Assembly: GCF_041911615.1 (NCBI RefSeq)
Contig: NZ_JAYROR010000037.1
Location: 1-64,000 of the forward strand
Source: Zoogloea sp041911615
Lineage (GTDB): Bacteria > Pseudomonadota > Gammaproteobacteria > Burkholderiales > Rhodocyclaceae
Reading direction: 5' to 3'
Length of the DNA: 64,000 nucleotides
Shown piece by piece: positions 19,477-29,868 of this stretch. Below the pieces are notes generated by a model. It did not search any database and was not told where the DNA came from. It saw nothing but the letters and a program-made list of their open reading frames with translations. A program made the translations under genes and the position numbers. Position 1 is the first letter of the stretch. Every line of letters starts with the position of its first letter.

Positions 19477-20433
19477 TCAGACCACGGACAGCCCCGCCGC
19501 TGCGACCACCCGGTTGCGGCCGGCCTGTTTGGCGCGGTACAGCGCGTCGTCGGCGCGCTTGAGCAACACGGCCGATTCCGCCTCGCCGCGGGTCGGCACC
19601 ATCGTCGCCACACCGATGCTGATCGTCACCACGCCGCCGGATTCGGCAAACCGGTGGGTGATGCGCAGCCCCTCCACGGCGGCGCGCATCGCCTCGGCGA
19701 CCCGTTTGGCACCGGTGAGATCGGTGTCCGGCAGAATCACCGCGAACTCCTCGCCGCCGTAACGCGCCACCATGTCGGCCGGACGACGCAGCGCCGATTG
19801 CAGGGTCCGTGCCACCGCCTTCAGACACTCGTCGCCGACCTGATGGCCGTAGCCGTCGTTGAACTGCTTGAAGTAATCCACGTCGCACAACAGGATCGAC
19901 AACGGCTTGGCCTGACGGCCCACGCGCCGCCACTCGCGCAGCAGACACTCGTCGAACTGACGACGGTTGGAAATACCGGTCAGGCCGTCGAGGGACGACA
20001 GGCGGGTGAGTTCCTGGTTGGCGTCGTCGAGCTTGCGGGTCAACACCAGCAGCGAATAACGCATCTGGGCGATGCGCTGCATGGCCTTTACCTTGGCGGC
20101 CAGCACGGTTTCGGAGACCGGCTTGATCAGATAATCGTCGCCGCCGACGCTGATGCCTTTTTCAAGATCGGCGTCGCTGGTGCGGGCGGTCAGGAAGATG
20201 ATCGGCGTCCATTCGCCGTCCTTCTCGAGCTGGCGGATCCGCCGGGCAACCTCGAAGCCGTCCATTCCCGGCATGATGATGTCGAGCAGGATCAGGTCGG
20301 GCCGCTGCGCCTTGAACAGCTCGATACCCTTTTCTCCATCCCGCGCCAGGATCGGCTCGATCCCCATCTTGCGCAACTGGTGGGACACCAGGGTGGCACT
20401 CGTCAGCGTGTCCTCTATCAGCAGCGCTTTCAC
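19477..20433 (-). CDS. Response regulator with GGDEF diguanylate cyclase output
   Basis: The 318-residue protein has an N-terminal receiver domain (phospho-acceptor Asp51 in LILLDIIMPGMDGF, Lys in LIKPVSE), a helical linker and a GGDEF domain. The active site reads ARYGGEEFAVIL, and an RxxD inhibitory site (RPAD) lies five residues before it, so both synthesis of cyclic di-GMP and product inhibition are expected. No sensor kinase is adjacent. It is convergent with gloB. Confidence 0.9.
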   Translation of the reverse strand: MKALLIEDTLTSATLVSHQLRKMGIEPILARDGEKGIELFKAQRPDLILLDIIMPGMDGFEVARRIRQLEKDGEWTPIIFLTARTSDADLEKGISVGGDDYLIKPVSETVLAAKVKAMQRIAQMRYSLLVLTRKLDDANQELTRLSSLDGLTGISNRRQFDECLLREWRRVGRQAKPLSILLCDVDYFKQFNDGYGHQVGDECLKAVARTLQSALRRPADMVARYGGEEFAVILPDTDLTGAKRVAEAMRAAVEGLRITHRFAESGGVVTISIGVATMVPTRGEAESAVLLKRADDALYRAKQAGRNRVVAAAGLSVV

Positions 20434-20598
20434 GGAATGGTCTCGAAATGATTTCCTGCGGAGGTTTATGCAATAAGCGTGCCGACGGGTTCGAACGCAT
20501 CGGGCACAGGCGGTACTTTAACGGATTCCGGCCGCTCACCGAAGTCTTGCCCGTGTTTTCGGGGGGTAAAGACTCGTTTGAATTGCGTTGAAGCCCGT

Positions 20599-20628
20599 TT
20601 GACCCCCCCCGCCGCACACGGCTAGAAT
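20599..20628 (+). promoter_or_regulatory. Candidate sigma-70 promoter of mltD
   Basis: TTGACC (20599-20604) and TAGAAT (20623-20628) are separated by 18 bases and lie 31 bases before the chosen mltD ATG. Spacing and sequence fit a housekeeping promoter. Confidence 0.5.
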
Positions 20629-20659
20629 CCCGCCTTTGCTTTTCGCGCGACGAATCCTG

Positions 20660-22153
20660 ATGTCCCCGAGAGTTATCGCGCTGTGCCTGTCGCTTCTGGG
20701 TGCCGGTCCGCTGCTGGCCGACGGCCCGGACGACTTCGGGCCACGGCTCGTCACCAGCACCAGTCTGCTCGACGAGCCCGCCGCCCAGCCTCCCCAGGTT
20801 TTCGAGATCCGCGAACAGCACGTCCGCGTGCCCACCGTCGACCTCACCGTCGAAACCGACGACCTCTGGGAGCGCATCCGCCGCGGTTTCTCGATGCCCG
20901 ATCTGAACACCGATCTGGTCACCGACCGGCAGATCTACTACATCAACCGCCCCGGTGCCCTGCGTCAGATTTTCACCCGCGGTCAGCGCTATCTTTATTA
21001 CATCGTCGAGGAACTCGAGCGTCGCGGGATGCCCACCGAGCTCGCCCTGCTGCCGATGGTCGAGAGTGCCTTCAACCCGATGGCGCTGTCGTCGGCGCAG
21101 GCTTCCGGCCTGTGGCAGTTCATTCCCTCCACCGGCAAGAATTACCGCCTCGAACAGAACTGGTGGGTGGACGAGCGGCGCGACGTGATCGCCTCCACCA
21201 ACGCCGCCCTCGATTACCTGCAGGCCATCTACGAGATGCACGGCGACTGGCATCTCGCGCTCGCGTCCTACAACTGGGGCGAAGGCGCCGTCGGCCGTGC
21301 CGTGGCCAAGAACCGCGCCGCCGGGCTGCCGACCGAATACCAGCATCTCAACATGCCGGGCGAGACGCGCTATTACGTCCCCAAGCTCCAGGCACTCAAG
21401 AACATCGTCGCTCAGCCCGAACTCTTCGGCATCACCCTCCCGGCGATTCCCAATCGGCCCTATTTCGTCACCGTCGAGAGCCGCGTTCCCCTCGACCTGG
21501 CCACCGCCGCGCGGCTGGCCGAAACCCAGGTGGACGAAATCCTCGCCCTCAATCCCGGCTACAAGCGGCCGGTGCTGCCGGGCAACGGTGCCCAGTCGCT
21601 GGTGATCCCGGCCGACAAGCTCGAAGCTTTTCTCATCAATCTGCAAAAGCACGACCCCGCCAACGCCAGCTGGAAGACCTACGAGCTGCGCGAAGGCGAA
21701 GCCCTCGAAGGCGTGGCCGACAAGCTGGGCATCTCGGCCAGCCGTCTGCGCCAGGTCAATGGCCTGTCTCCGCGCGCGCGCATCGGCACCGGTTACATGC
21801 TGATCGTACCTTCGGAAAGCGAGGGGGAGCGGATCAGTCTCGCCAGCCTGATGCCCAATCGTCCGCAGGCCGGCGCAGTCGAGCCCCCTCCCCCACCGCC
21901 GCCCCGCACCTTGATCCAGCACACCGTCGTGCGCGGCAAGAACGGCAAGCCGATGGTCGTCGAACGCAAGGTCACCGTCGCCGAGCCGAGTGCCGGCAAG
22001 GCCCATGGCGGCAAGAGCGGACGCACGCCCGAGCCCGCGGCCGGTGCCCGGGCCGGCAGCAAGGCAGGCACCGCCGCCAAGTCCGCTGCCCCTGCCAGGA
22101 CAACACCCCAGGCCGCCAAGCCGGCGCCGGCCGCCTCGAAAAAACACCGCTGA
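20660..22153 (+). CDS. mltD: Membrane-bound lytic murein transglycosylase D-like, with LysM domain
   Basis: The 497-residue periplasmic protein starts with a signal peptide (MSPRVIALCLSLLGAGPLLA); a TTG eight codons upstream is less likely. The SLT family 1 domain (about residues 100-240) shows the catalytic Glu in PMVESAFNP and the motifs SGLWQFIPSTG and ASYNWGEG. A LysM-like peptidoglycan-binding domain follows around TYELREGEALEGVADKLG. The C-terminal 100 residues are Pro/Ala/Lys-rich. No lipobox cysteine is visible in the signal peptide. Confidence 0.9.
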   Translation: MSPRVIALCLSLLGAGPLLADGPDDFGPRLVTSTSLLDEPAAQPPQVFEIREQHVRVPTVDLTVETDDLWERIRRGFSMPDLNTDLVTDRQIYYINRPGALRQIFTRGQRYLYYIVEELERRGMPTELALLPMVESAFNPMALSSAQASGLWQFIPSTGKNYRLEQNWWVDERRDVIASTNAALDYLQAIYEMHGDWHLALASYNWGEGAVGRAVAKNRAAGLPTEYQHLNMPGETRYYVPKLQALKNIVAQPELFGITLPAIPNRPYFVTVESRVPLDLATAARLAETQVDEILALNPGYKRPVLPGNGAQSLVIPADKLEAFLINLQKHDPANASWKTYELREGEALEGVADKLGISASRLRQVNGLSPRARIGTGYMLIVPSESEGERISLASLMPNRPQAGAVEPPPPPPPRTLIQHTVVRGKNGKPMVVERKVTVAEPSAGKAHGGKSGRTPEPAAGARAGSKAGTAAKSAAPARTTPQAAKPAPAASKKHR

Positions 22154-22179
22154 GCAAAGCTCCTGCGCCGCGTCCTGCG

Positions 22180-24201
<2,022 letters not shown>

Positions 24202-24202
24202 C

Positions 24203-24231
24203 TCAAAGAAAACGGACCGCCAGGCGGTCCG
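24203..24231 (-). terminator. Hairpin with T-rich tail after slyD
   Basis: A perfect inverted repeat CGGACCGCC-A-GGCGGTCCG (24213-24231) is followed on the minus strand by TTTTCTTT. It suits termination of the bcp-slyD unit, but it also lies directly in front of the ABC ATPase start codon, so the ATPase may be expressed by read-through. Confidence 0.75.
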
Positions 24232-24289
24232 CTCAATCGGTGATCGACGCCCCGGAGCCGACCTGCGTCGCGCCCGGAGCCGCCGGCAC

Positions 24290-24769
24290 TCAGTGGTGGT
24301 GGCCGCCTTCGCCGTGCACGTGGCCGTGGCCGATTTCCTCGTCGCTGGCCTTGCGCACGCTCTTCACGGTGATGTCGAAGATCAGGGCGGTGCCGGCGAG
24401 CGGGTGGTTACCGTCGACGACGACCTTGCCGTCGGCGATGTCGGTGATGCGATAGATCATCTCGTCCTCGCCGTCTTCGCCCACGCGCTCGAAGGACATC
24501 CCGACCTCGATGTTGTCGGGGAACAGCGAAGCGTCCTCGACCAGCACCAGTTCTTCGTCGAATTCGCCAAAGGCATCGTCGGGGGAAAGCTTGATCTTGA
24601 GGTTCTCGCCGACCTTCTTGCCCTGCAGAGCCTCTTCGATTGCCGCGAAGATGCCGTCGTAACCGCCATGCAGGTACACCAGCGGGTGGTGACCGTCGTC
24701 GATCATGTTGCCATCCGGATCCTTGACCGTGTAATCAAGCGTGACGACCGTGTTTTTGGCGATTTCCAT
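24290..24769 (-). CDS. slyD: SlyD-like FKBP-type peptidyl-prolyl isomerase
   Basis: The 159-residue cytosolic chaperone/isomerase begins with the FKBP strand VVTLDYTVKDPDG, has the inserted chaperone domain (about residues 75-120, FDEELVLVEDASLFPDNIEVGMSF), and returns to the FKBP core with NHPLAGTALIFDITV. The His-rich tail GHGHVHGEGGHHH would bind Ni or Zn, as in E. coli SlyD, which serves hydrogenase maturation. The start overlaps the end of the upstream peroxiredoxin gene by 35 bases. Confidence 0.92.
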   Translation of the reverse strand: MEIAKNTVVTLDYTVKDPDGNMIDDGHHPLVYLHGGYDGIFAAIEEALQGKKVGENLKIKLSPDDAFGEFDEELVLVEDASLFPDNIEVGMSFERVGEDGEDEMIYRITDIADGKVVVDGNHPLAGTALIFDITVKSVRKASDEEIGHGHVHGEGGHHH

Positions 24770-25322
24770 TTAGGTTCCTTGAGTTGAGTTGCTTTACCAG
24801 CTGAAAGACTTCCGCGGCATGTCCCCGGGGGTTGACGTCGTGCATCACGTGACGAAGCACGCCATCACTGGAAATGATGAAGGTCGAACGGCGCACGCTG
24901 CGCTTCGTCACACCATCCACCTGCGCCGTCTGCCAGACACCGTACAGCCTGCACGCCTCGCCGTCCTCGTCGGAAAGCAATTCGACCGACAGGCCGTGCT
25001 GATCGCGGAAATCGGCGTGGGTCAGGCAATCGTCGGGGCTGACGCCGATCACGATGCATTTTTCCTTCGCAAAATCGGCGTCGTGATCGCTGAAATCAAT
25101 GGCCTGACGCGTGCAGCCCGGCGTGTTGTCACGGGGATAGAAATAGAGGACCACGTGGTGAGTGCCCAGCACCGAGGCCAGATCGAACATTTCCATATCG
25201 GCGTCGGGCAGGGAAAAGAGCGGGGCAGGCTGGCCTTCCACGGGCACAGCCGCTTCGGCGGAAGATTCTAACCGAGGCGCCTTGAGAACTCTACCCGAAG
25301 CGTGTTGGGGGCTGACAAGCAT
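24735..25322 (-). CDS. bcp: Peroxiredoxin, bacterioferritin-comigratory (Bcp/PrxQ) type
   Basis: The thioredoxin-fold peroxidase reduces hydroperoxides. The peroxidatic cysteine is in FYPRDNTPGCTRQ. The nearby resolving Cys five residues on, found in many Bcp proteins, is replaced by Ile; another Cys occurs in DGEACRLYG. The N-terminus is about 25 residues longer than usual if ATG 25322 is used; GTG codons just before EGQPAPLFSLP give a typical length. The C-terminal tail LNSRNLNGNRQKHGRHA is coded in the 35-base overlap with slyD. Confidence 0.88.
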   Translation of the reverse strand: MLVSPQHASGRVLKAPRLESSAEAAVPVEGQPAPLFSLPDADMEMFDLASVLGTHHVVLYFYPRDNTPGCTRQAIDFSDHDADFAKEKCIVIGVSPDDCLTHADFRDQHGLSVELLSDEDGEACRLYGVWQTAQVDGVTKRSVRRSTFIISSDGVLRHVMHDVNPRGHAAEVFQLVKQLNSRNLNGNRQKHGRHA

Positions 25323-25564
25323 GGAAATCTCCTCCGCGGGGTGGGTCCGGCATGGCGGACCGCGCTGGTTGGGTAATGCGACGCGTGCTGTTCTCTTGTT
25401 GTTTTCCTGCGTTTCTTCTTGCGGCTCCCGCCTGCCTGCGCGACCTCTTCGGGAGCGGGCGTTCTTTCAAGAAATAGACTACCAGCGTCGCGGCCTCAAG
25501 CGTTTTGTCATCGGAAATTGATGTTTGTCACGCCCTGTTATCGGTGCGCTGAAAAAATGACAAC

Positions 25565-25597
25565 TTGCCAGGAATTTATTCCTGTATATAATTACAT
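25565..25597 (+). promoter_or_regulatory. lexA promoter with overlapping LexA box
   Basis: TTGCCA (25565-25570), 16 bases, then TATAAT (25587-25592) form a sigma-70 promoter 26 bases before the lexA ATG. A LexA-box-like CTGTATATAATTACAT (25582-25597), one base off CTG-N10-CAG, covers the -10 region, as expected for autoregulation. A second near-palindrome, CAGGAATTTATTCCTG (25569-25584), overlaps it. The rest of the 296-base gap upstream shows nothing I can name. Confidence 0.65.
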
Positions 25598-25618
25598 AAT
25601 ACTTCCGGAGTATATCTA

Positions 25619-26221
25619 ATGGCCGATCAGCTCACCACCCGTCAGCAAGAAATCCTGCAACTTATTCGCGATACCGTCGAGCACGAAGGACGCCCGCCGA
25701 CCCGTGCAGAAATCTGCACGGCATTCGGTTTCCGCTCCCCCAATGCCGCCGAAACCCACCTGCGCGCCCTGGCCGCCAAAGGCGCCATCGCCCTCGAGGA
25801 GGGGCGTGCGCGTGGCATTCGACTGGTCGAAGCCCTCGGCCTGCCGCTGATCGGGCGCGTCGCCGCAGGCAGCCCGATCCTCGCCGCCGAACACATCCAG
25901 AGCCGCTACCACGTGGATCCCAGCATGTTCACCCCCCGCGCCGACTACCTGCTCAAGGTGCGCGGCCAGAGCATGCGCGACGCCGGCATCCTCGACGGCG
26001 ACCTGCTCGCGGTGCATCGCACCAGCGACGTCCGCGACGGCCAGATCGTCGTCGCCCGCGTCGAGGACGACGTCACCGTCAAGCGGCTGGAGCGCAAGGG
26101 GCCGATCGTCCAGCTACTGCCCGCCAACCCGGACTTCGAGCCCATCGTCGTGGACACCCGTCATGCGGCGCTGGAAATCGAAGGGCTCGCGGTCGGGCTG
26201 ATTCGCAGCGAGAATCTCTGA
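25619..26221 (+). CDS. lexA: LexA repressor
   Basis: The 200-residue SOS repressor has a winged-helix DNA-binding domain (about residues 1-65, LTTRQQEILQLIRD, RPPTRAEICTAFGFRSPNAA) and a self-cleaving S24 peptidase domain. The Ala-Gly cleavage site is in VAAGSP, the nucleophile Ser in GQSMRDAGI and the general-base Lys in DVTVKRL. It probably represses itself through the box over its promoter, and imuA-imuB follow on the same strand. Confidence 0.97.
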   Translation: MADQLTTRQQEILQLIRDTVEHEGRPPTRAEICTAFGFRSPNAAETHLRALAAKGAIALEEGRARGIRLVEALGLPLIGRVAAGSPILAAEHIQSRYHVDPSMFTPRADYLLKVRGQSMRDAGILDGDLLAVHRTSDVRDGQIVVARVEDDVTVKRLERKGPIVQLLPANPDFEPIVVDTRHAALEIEGLAVGLIRSENL

Positions 26222-26330
26222 GGGCTCGGCAACCGCCTGCCGGCGCCGCCTCGCTTTCGATGCAGGGCGATCCGGCGGGCAGCGCCGGTCCCGCCCCTGC
26301 GTGTGTTCATTCCGTCTGTCGAGACCCTGC

Positions 26331-27086
26331 ATGGCCGCCCTCGCCTCCGTCCCCGCCAGCCCGCCAGACAAGCTCGCTCACCTCGTCTGGCGAGGTGACC
26401 GGCTGGCCGCGCCGTCCGCCCCGGGGCTTTCGACCGGCCACGCCCGTCTTGATGCCGCCCTCCCCGGAGGAGGCTGGCCGGTGGGCGCCCTCACCGAAAT
26501 CCTGGTGCCCCGCACCGGTGTCGGCGAACTCGCGCTTCTCCTGCCCCTGCTTGCCCGAACGCCAGCCAAGCGCTGGGCAGTCTGCGTGGCGCCACCCGAG
26601 CCCCCCTACGCGCCGGCCCTGGCCGCCGCCAGCGTGCCTCTCGAGCGTCTCCTGTTCGTCCGCGCCGACAGCCCTGCCCATGCCCGCTGGGCCGCCCGCC
26701 AGGCGCTCGACTCGCACAGCTGCGCGGCCGTCGTGCTGTGGCTCGCCGACGCAGACATGGCCGCGCTGCGCCGCCTTCAGCTGGCCGCAGAAGAAAGTGC
26801 CACTCCCCTGTTCCTGATCCGCCCCGACAGCCTCGCCAATCAGGCTTCGCCGGCAGTGTTGCGCCTTGCCCTGCGCGCCCGAATCGGCGGGGTGGACCTC
26901 CACATCCTCAAACGGCGCGGCCCGCAACTCGCCGGCCCGATCGCCCTCGACCTGCCCGGCCCCACCGGGCCACTCGCCCCCGCCGCCCTGCCTGCCCGCC
27001 CTGCCGGCGGCGCCTCCGTCCATGCTCTGGTGCGCCCTTCACCTGCCCGATCTGGCCCTGCAGATCTTCGCGCGGGGACGCGCTGA
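26331..27086 (+). CDS. imuA: Translesion synthesis accessory protein ImuA
   Basis: The protein is a 251-residue RecA/SulA-like relative found beside imuB, needed with ImuB and DnaE2 for damage-induced mutagenesis. The start LAHLVWRGD and the GHARLDAALPGGGWPVGALTEIL segment match ImuA; a canonical Walker A lysine is absent, as is common in this family. I chose ATG 26331 over a GTG ten codons upstream. No LexA box lies in the 109 bases after lexA, so it is probably cotranscribed with lexA. It overlaps imuB by 65 bases. Confidence 0.88.
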   Translation: MAALASVPASPPDKLAHLVWRGDRLAAPSAPGLSTGHARLDAALPGGGWPVGALTEILVPRTGVGELALLLPLLARTPAKRWAVCVAPPEPPYAPALAAASVPLERLLFVRADSPAHARWAARQALDSHSCAAVVLWLADADMAALRRLQLAAEESATPLFLIRPDSLANQASPAVLRLALRARIGGVDLHILKRRGPQLAGPIALDLPGPTGPLAPAALPARPAGGASVHALVRPSPARSGPADLRAGTR

Positions 27087-28485
27087 CGCCGCTCCGCTGG
27101 CGATCCTCGCCCCCCATCCCCGCCAACGGGTGATGGCGGTCGATGCCGCCGCGCGGGCGCTCGGCGTCGAGCCCGGCCAGCGTCGCGCCGGCGCCCTGGC
27201 GCTCGCCCCCGGACTACGTGTGATCGACCGGGACATTTCCCAGGAACTCGCCACCCTGGCCGACCTCGCCTGCTGGGCCGGGCGCTTCACGCCATCGGTC
27301 AGCCTCGACCCACCGGCCACCCTGCTCCTCGAGGTGCGGGCCAGCCTGCGCCTCTTCGGGGGCCTCGCGCCCCTCTGCGCCGCCATCGAAGCCGGACTCG
27401 CCGAACTCGGCTTCGACGGTCGTCTGGCCGCCGCACCAACCCCGCTCGCCGCCCGCTGGCTGGCCCGCGCCGCGCCCGGCAGCCTGTTCGAAGGGGACCA
27501 ACTGGAGCCCGCCCTCGATGCGCTGCCGCTGACCCTCCTTGCCGACGAGCCCGGCCTCGGCGCAGACAGCCTCGACCTCCTCGCCAGCATCGGCACGCGT
27601 CGTCTCGGCGAGATCCGCCGCCTGCCCCGCAGCGGTCTCGCCCGTCGCCAGGCCCAGGCGATCACCGATCTACTCGATCGCGCCTACGGCCGCACACCCG
27701 ATCCGCGTCCGTGGTTCGCGCCGCCCGAGCGCTTTGTCAGCCGCCTGCCGCTGCCGGCCCCCAGCGAACAGGTCGAGGTACTACTGTTTGCCACCCGCCG
27801 GCTGCTCGGCGGTCTCGCCGGCTGGCTGGAAGCCCGCCATGCGGGCCTGGAGCGATTCACGCTGGTGCTGGAGTTCGAACGCCTGGGCAGCCTGCACCGG
27901 GGCATCGAACGCGAACACCGCCTCGACATCGTGCTCGGCAGCCTGTCCCGCGACATGGCGCGCTGCCAGCTGCTGGCCCGCGAACACCTCAGCCACCAGC
28001 CCCTGCCGGCCCCTGTCGACGCCTTGCGTCTTGAAGCCGATGCGCCCCGGCCCCTGGCCCCGCCGCGCAGCGATCTGTTCGACGCCAGGACCGGCGAGGA
28101 CGGCGATCCCGGCCTGTTGCTCGCCACCCTGCGGGCGCGCCTCGGTGCCGACGCCGTGCGCAGCCTGGCCCCCCACCCGGACCACCGCCCCGAACACGCC
28201 TCACGCTGGGTCGAGCCGCAGCAGGTCGCCCGTGCCGGCCCCGCGCCCCTGCCCACGTCGCCGCGCCCCCTCTGGCTGCTGTCCGAACCACGCCCGCTGC
28301 CGCCTCCGCCCCCAGAAAGCCTCGTCGCGGGCCCCGAGCGGATCGAATCCGGCTGGTGGGACGGTGCCGGCGCAGCCGTGGCGCGCGACTACTACGTCAT
28401 CCGCCGCCCCGATCTCAGCCTCGCGTGGGTCTTCCGCGAACGCCGTGCCCCCCACGACTGGTTCCTGCACGGCTATTTCGGCTGA
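27022..28485 (+). CDS. imuB: ImuB, Y-family polymerase-like mutasome protein
   Basis: The 487-residue protein resembles DinB/UmuC polymerases (LWCALHLPDLALQI start; little-finger-like C-terminal half). Family members are catalytically inactive and act as a hub binding the beta clamp, ImuA and DnaE2. Here the start corresponds to MLWCALHLPD at 27022; the frame stays open upstream but that extension is the shadow of imuA. The protein is very rich in Ala, Leu, Pro and Arg. The matching polymerase gene dnaE2 is 21 kb away. Confidence 0.88.
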   Translation: MLWCALHLPDLALQIFARGRADAAPLAILAPHPRQRVMAVDAAARALGVEPGQRRAGALALAPGLRVIDRDISQELATLADLACWAGRFTPSVSLDPPATLLLEVRASLRLFGGLAPLCAAIEAGLAELGFDGRLAAAPTPLAARWLARAAPGSLFEGDQLEPALDALPLTLLADEPGLGADSLDLLASIGTRRLGEIRRLPRSGLARRQAQAITDLLDRAYGRTPDPRPWFAPPERFVSRLPLPAPSEQVEVLLFATRRLLGGLAGWLEARHAGLERFTLVLEFERLGSLHRGIEREHRLDIVLGSLSRDMARCQLLAREHLSHQPLPAPVDALRLEADAPRPLAPPRSDLFDARTGEDGDPGLLLATLRARLGADAVRSLAPHPDHRPEHASRWVEPQQVARAGPAPLPTSPRPLWLLSEPRPLPPPPPESLVAGPERIESGWWDGAGAAVARDYYVIRRPDLSLAWVFRERRAPHDWFLHGYFG

Positions 28486-28509
28486 CCGCCGCGCTACACT
28501 ACGCCGCCC

Positions 28510-29859
28510 ATGAAATCGCCCGCCGACCTCCTCCGCCGCATCGTCGCCCTCGCCTGGCCGGTGCTGATCGCCCAGCTCTCGTCAATGACCCAGATGGTCA
28601 GCGACACCGTGCTGACCGGCCGCTACGGCACCACCGATCTGGCCGCCGTGGCGGTCGGCAGCGGCATCTATATCTCGGTGGTGATGCTGATGGTGGGCAT
28701 CCTGCAGGCCGTCGCACCGACCGTCGCCCATCAGGTCGGAGCCGGCCGCAACGACGAGATCGGGCCGGCGGTGCAGCAAGGTTTCTGGCTCGCCCTCGCG
28801 CTGTCGGTGCCGGCCATGCTGTTCCTGCGCCAACCCGACTGGCTGATGCAACTCTCCGAGGTCGGGCCCGACGTGGACGCCGGCGCCCGCGATTACCTCG
28901 CGACGATCGCCTGGGGCCTGCCGGCGGCTTTCCTCTACCGCACCTTCTACGCCTTCACCAATGCACTGGGGCGCACCCGCGTGCTGATGTTCATCAGCCT
29001 CGCCACCACCGCGGTGCATATCCCGCTCTCGTGGGCGCTCATCAACGGCCATCTGGGCCTTGCGCCGCTGGGGGGCATGGGCTGCGCGGTATCGAGCGTG
29101 TGCATCTGCTGGCTGGCCCTGGCCGCCGCCCTGGTGCATGTGATCCGCAGCCCGACGTACCAGCCCTACCACCTTTTTTCCCATTGGCAGCCTCCCCGCG
29201 CCAGGGCGCTCGCCGAGCTCCTGCGCCTGGGGTTGCCGATGGGTTTCTCGAGCTTCGTCGAGATCACTTCCTTTACCCTCATCGCGCTGCTGGTGGCCAA
29301 GCTGGGCGCCACGGTGGTGGCGGGCTACCGCATCGTCGGCAATCTGTCGGCCTTGATCTACATGCTGCCGCTGGCCCTCGCCATCGCCACCCTGGTGCTG
29401 GTGGGCCAGGCCCTCGGAGCCCGCGACGGCGGCGAAGCACGGCGTGCCGCGCGGGTCGGCATCTTGGCGGCTACCGTCTTGTCGACGCTGGCGAGCGTCG
29501 CCGTATGGCTCGTGCGCGACCCGATCGTCGCGGCCTACACCACCGACCCGGCGGTGCACGGCCTGGCGATGTCGCTGGTGATCTACATCTGCGTCTACCA
29601 ATTCTTCGACGCCGTCCAGACCGTTGCCGCCCATGCCCTGCGCGGCTACAAGGTCACTTTCGGGCCAATGCTGGTGCACACCGTCTGCTTCTGGGGCATC
29701 GGGCTCGCCGGCGGCTATCTTCTGGCCTTTCATGGCGTTGCCGACCTGCTGTCGCCCCAGGGCGTGGCCGGATTCTGGCAGGCCGCGGTGGCCAGCACCG
29801 TTGCAGCCTCGGTGCTGTTCGCCGCCTACCTCCACGTGGTGGCACGCAACGCGGTCTGA
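28510..29859 (+). CDS. MATE-family multidrug/cation efflux transporter
   Basis: The 449-residue inner-membrane protein has about twelve hydrophobic segments in two similar halves. The first half opens with LAWPVLIAQLSSMTQMVSDTVLTGRYGTTDLAAVAVGSG, a typical NorM/MATE helix 1-2 pattern, and the second with LGLPMGFSSFVEITSF. It would export drugs or organic cations using Na+ or H+. It follows imuB by 24 bases, but I know of no functional link. Confidence 0.92.
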   Translation: MKSPADLLRRIVALAWPVLIAQLSSMTQMVSDTVLTGRYGTTDLAAVAVGSGIYISVVMLMVGILQAVAPTVAHQVGAGRNDEIGPAVQQGFWLALALSVPAMLFLRQPDWLMQLSEVGPDVDAGARDYLATIAWGLPAAFLYRTFYAFTNALGRTRVLMFISLATTAVHIPLSWALINGHLGLAPLGGMGCAVSSVCICWLALAAALVHVIRSPTYQPYHLFSHWQPPRARALAELLRLGLPMGFSSFVEITSFTLIALLVAKLGATVVAGYRIVGNLSALIYMLPLALAIATLVLVGQALGARDGGEARRAARVGILAATVLSTLASVAVWLVRDPIVAAYTTDPAVHGLAMSLVIYICVYQFFDAVQTVAAHALRGYKVTFGPMLVHTVCFWGIGLAGGYLLAFHGVADLLSPQGVAGFWQAAVASTVAASVLFAAYLHVVARNAV

Positions 29860-29868
29860 CCCGCCGCC

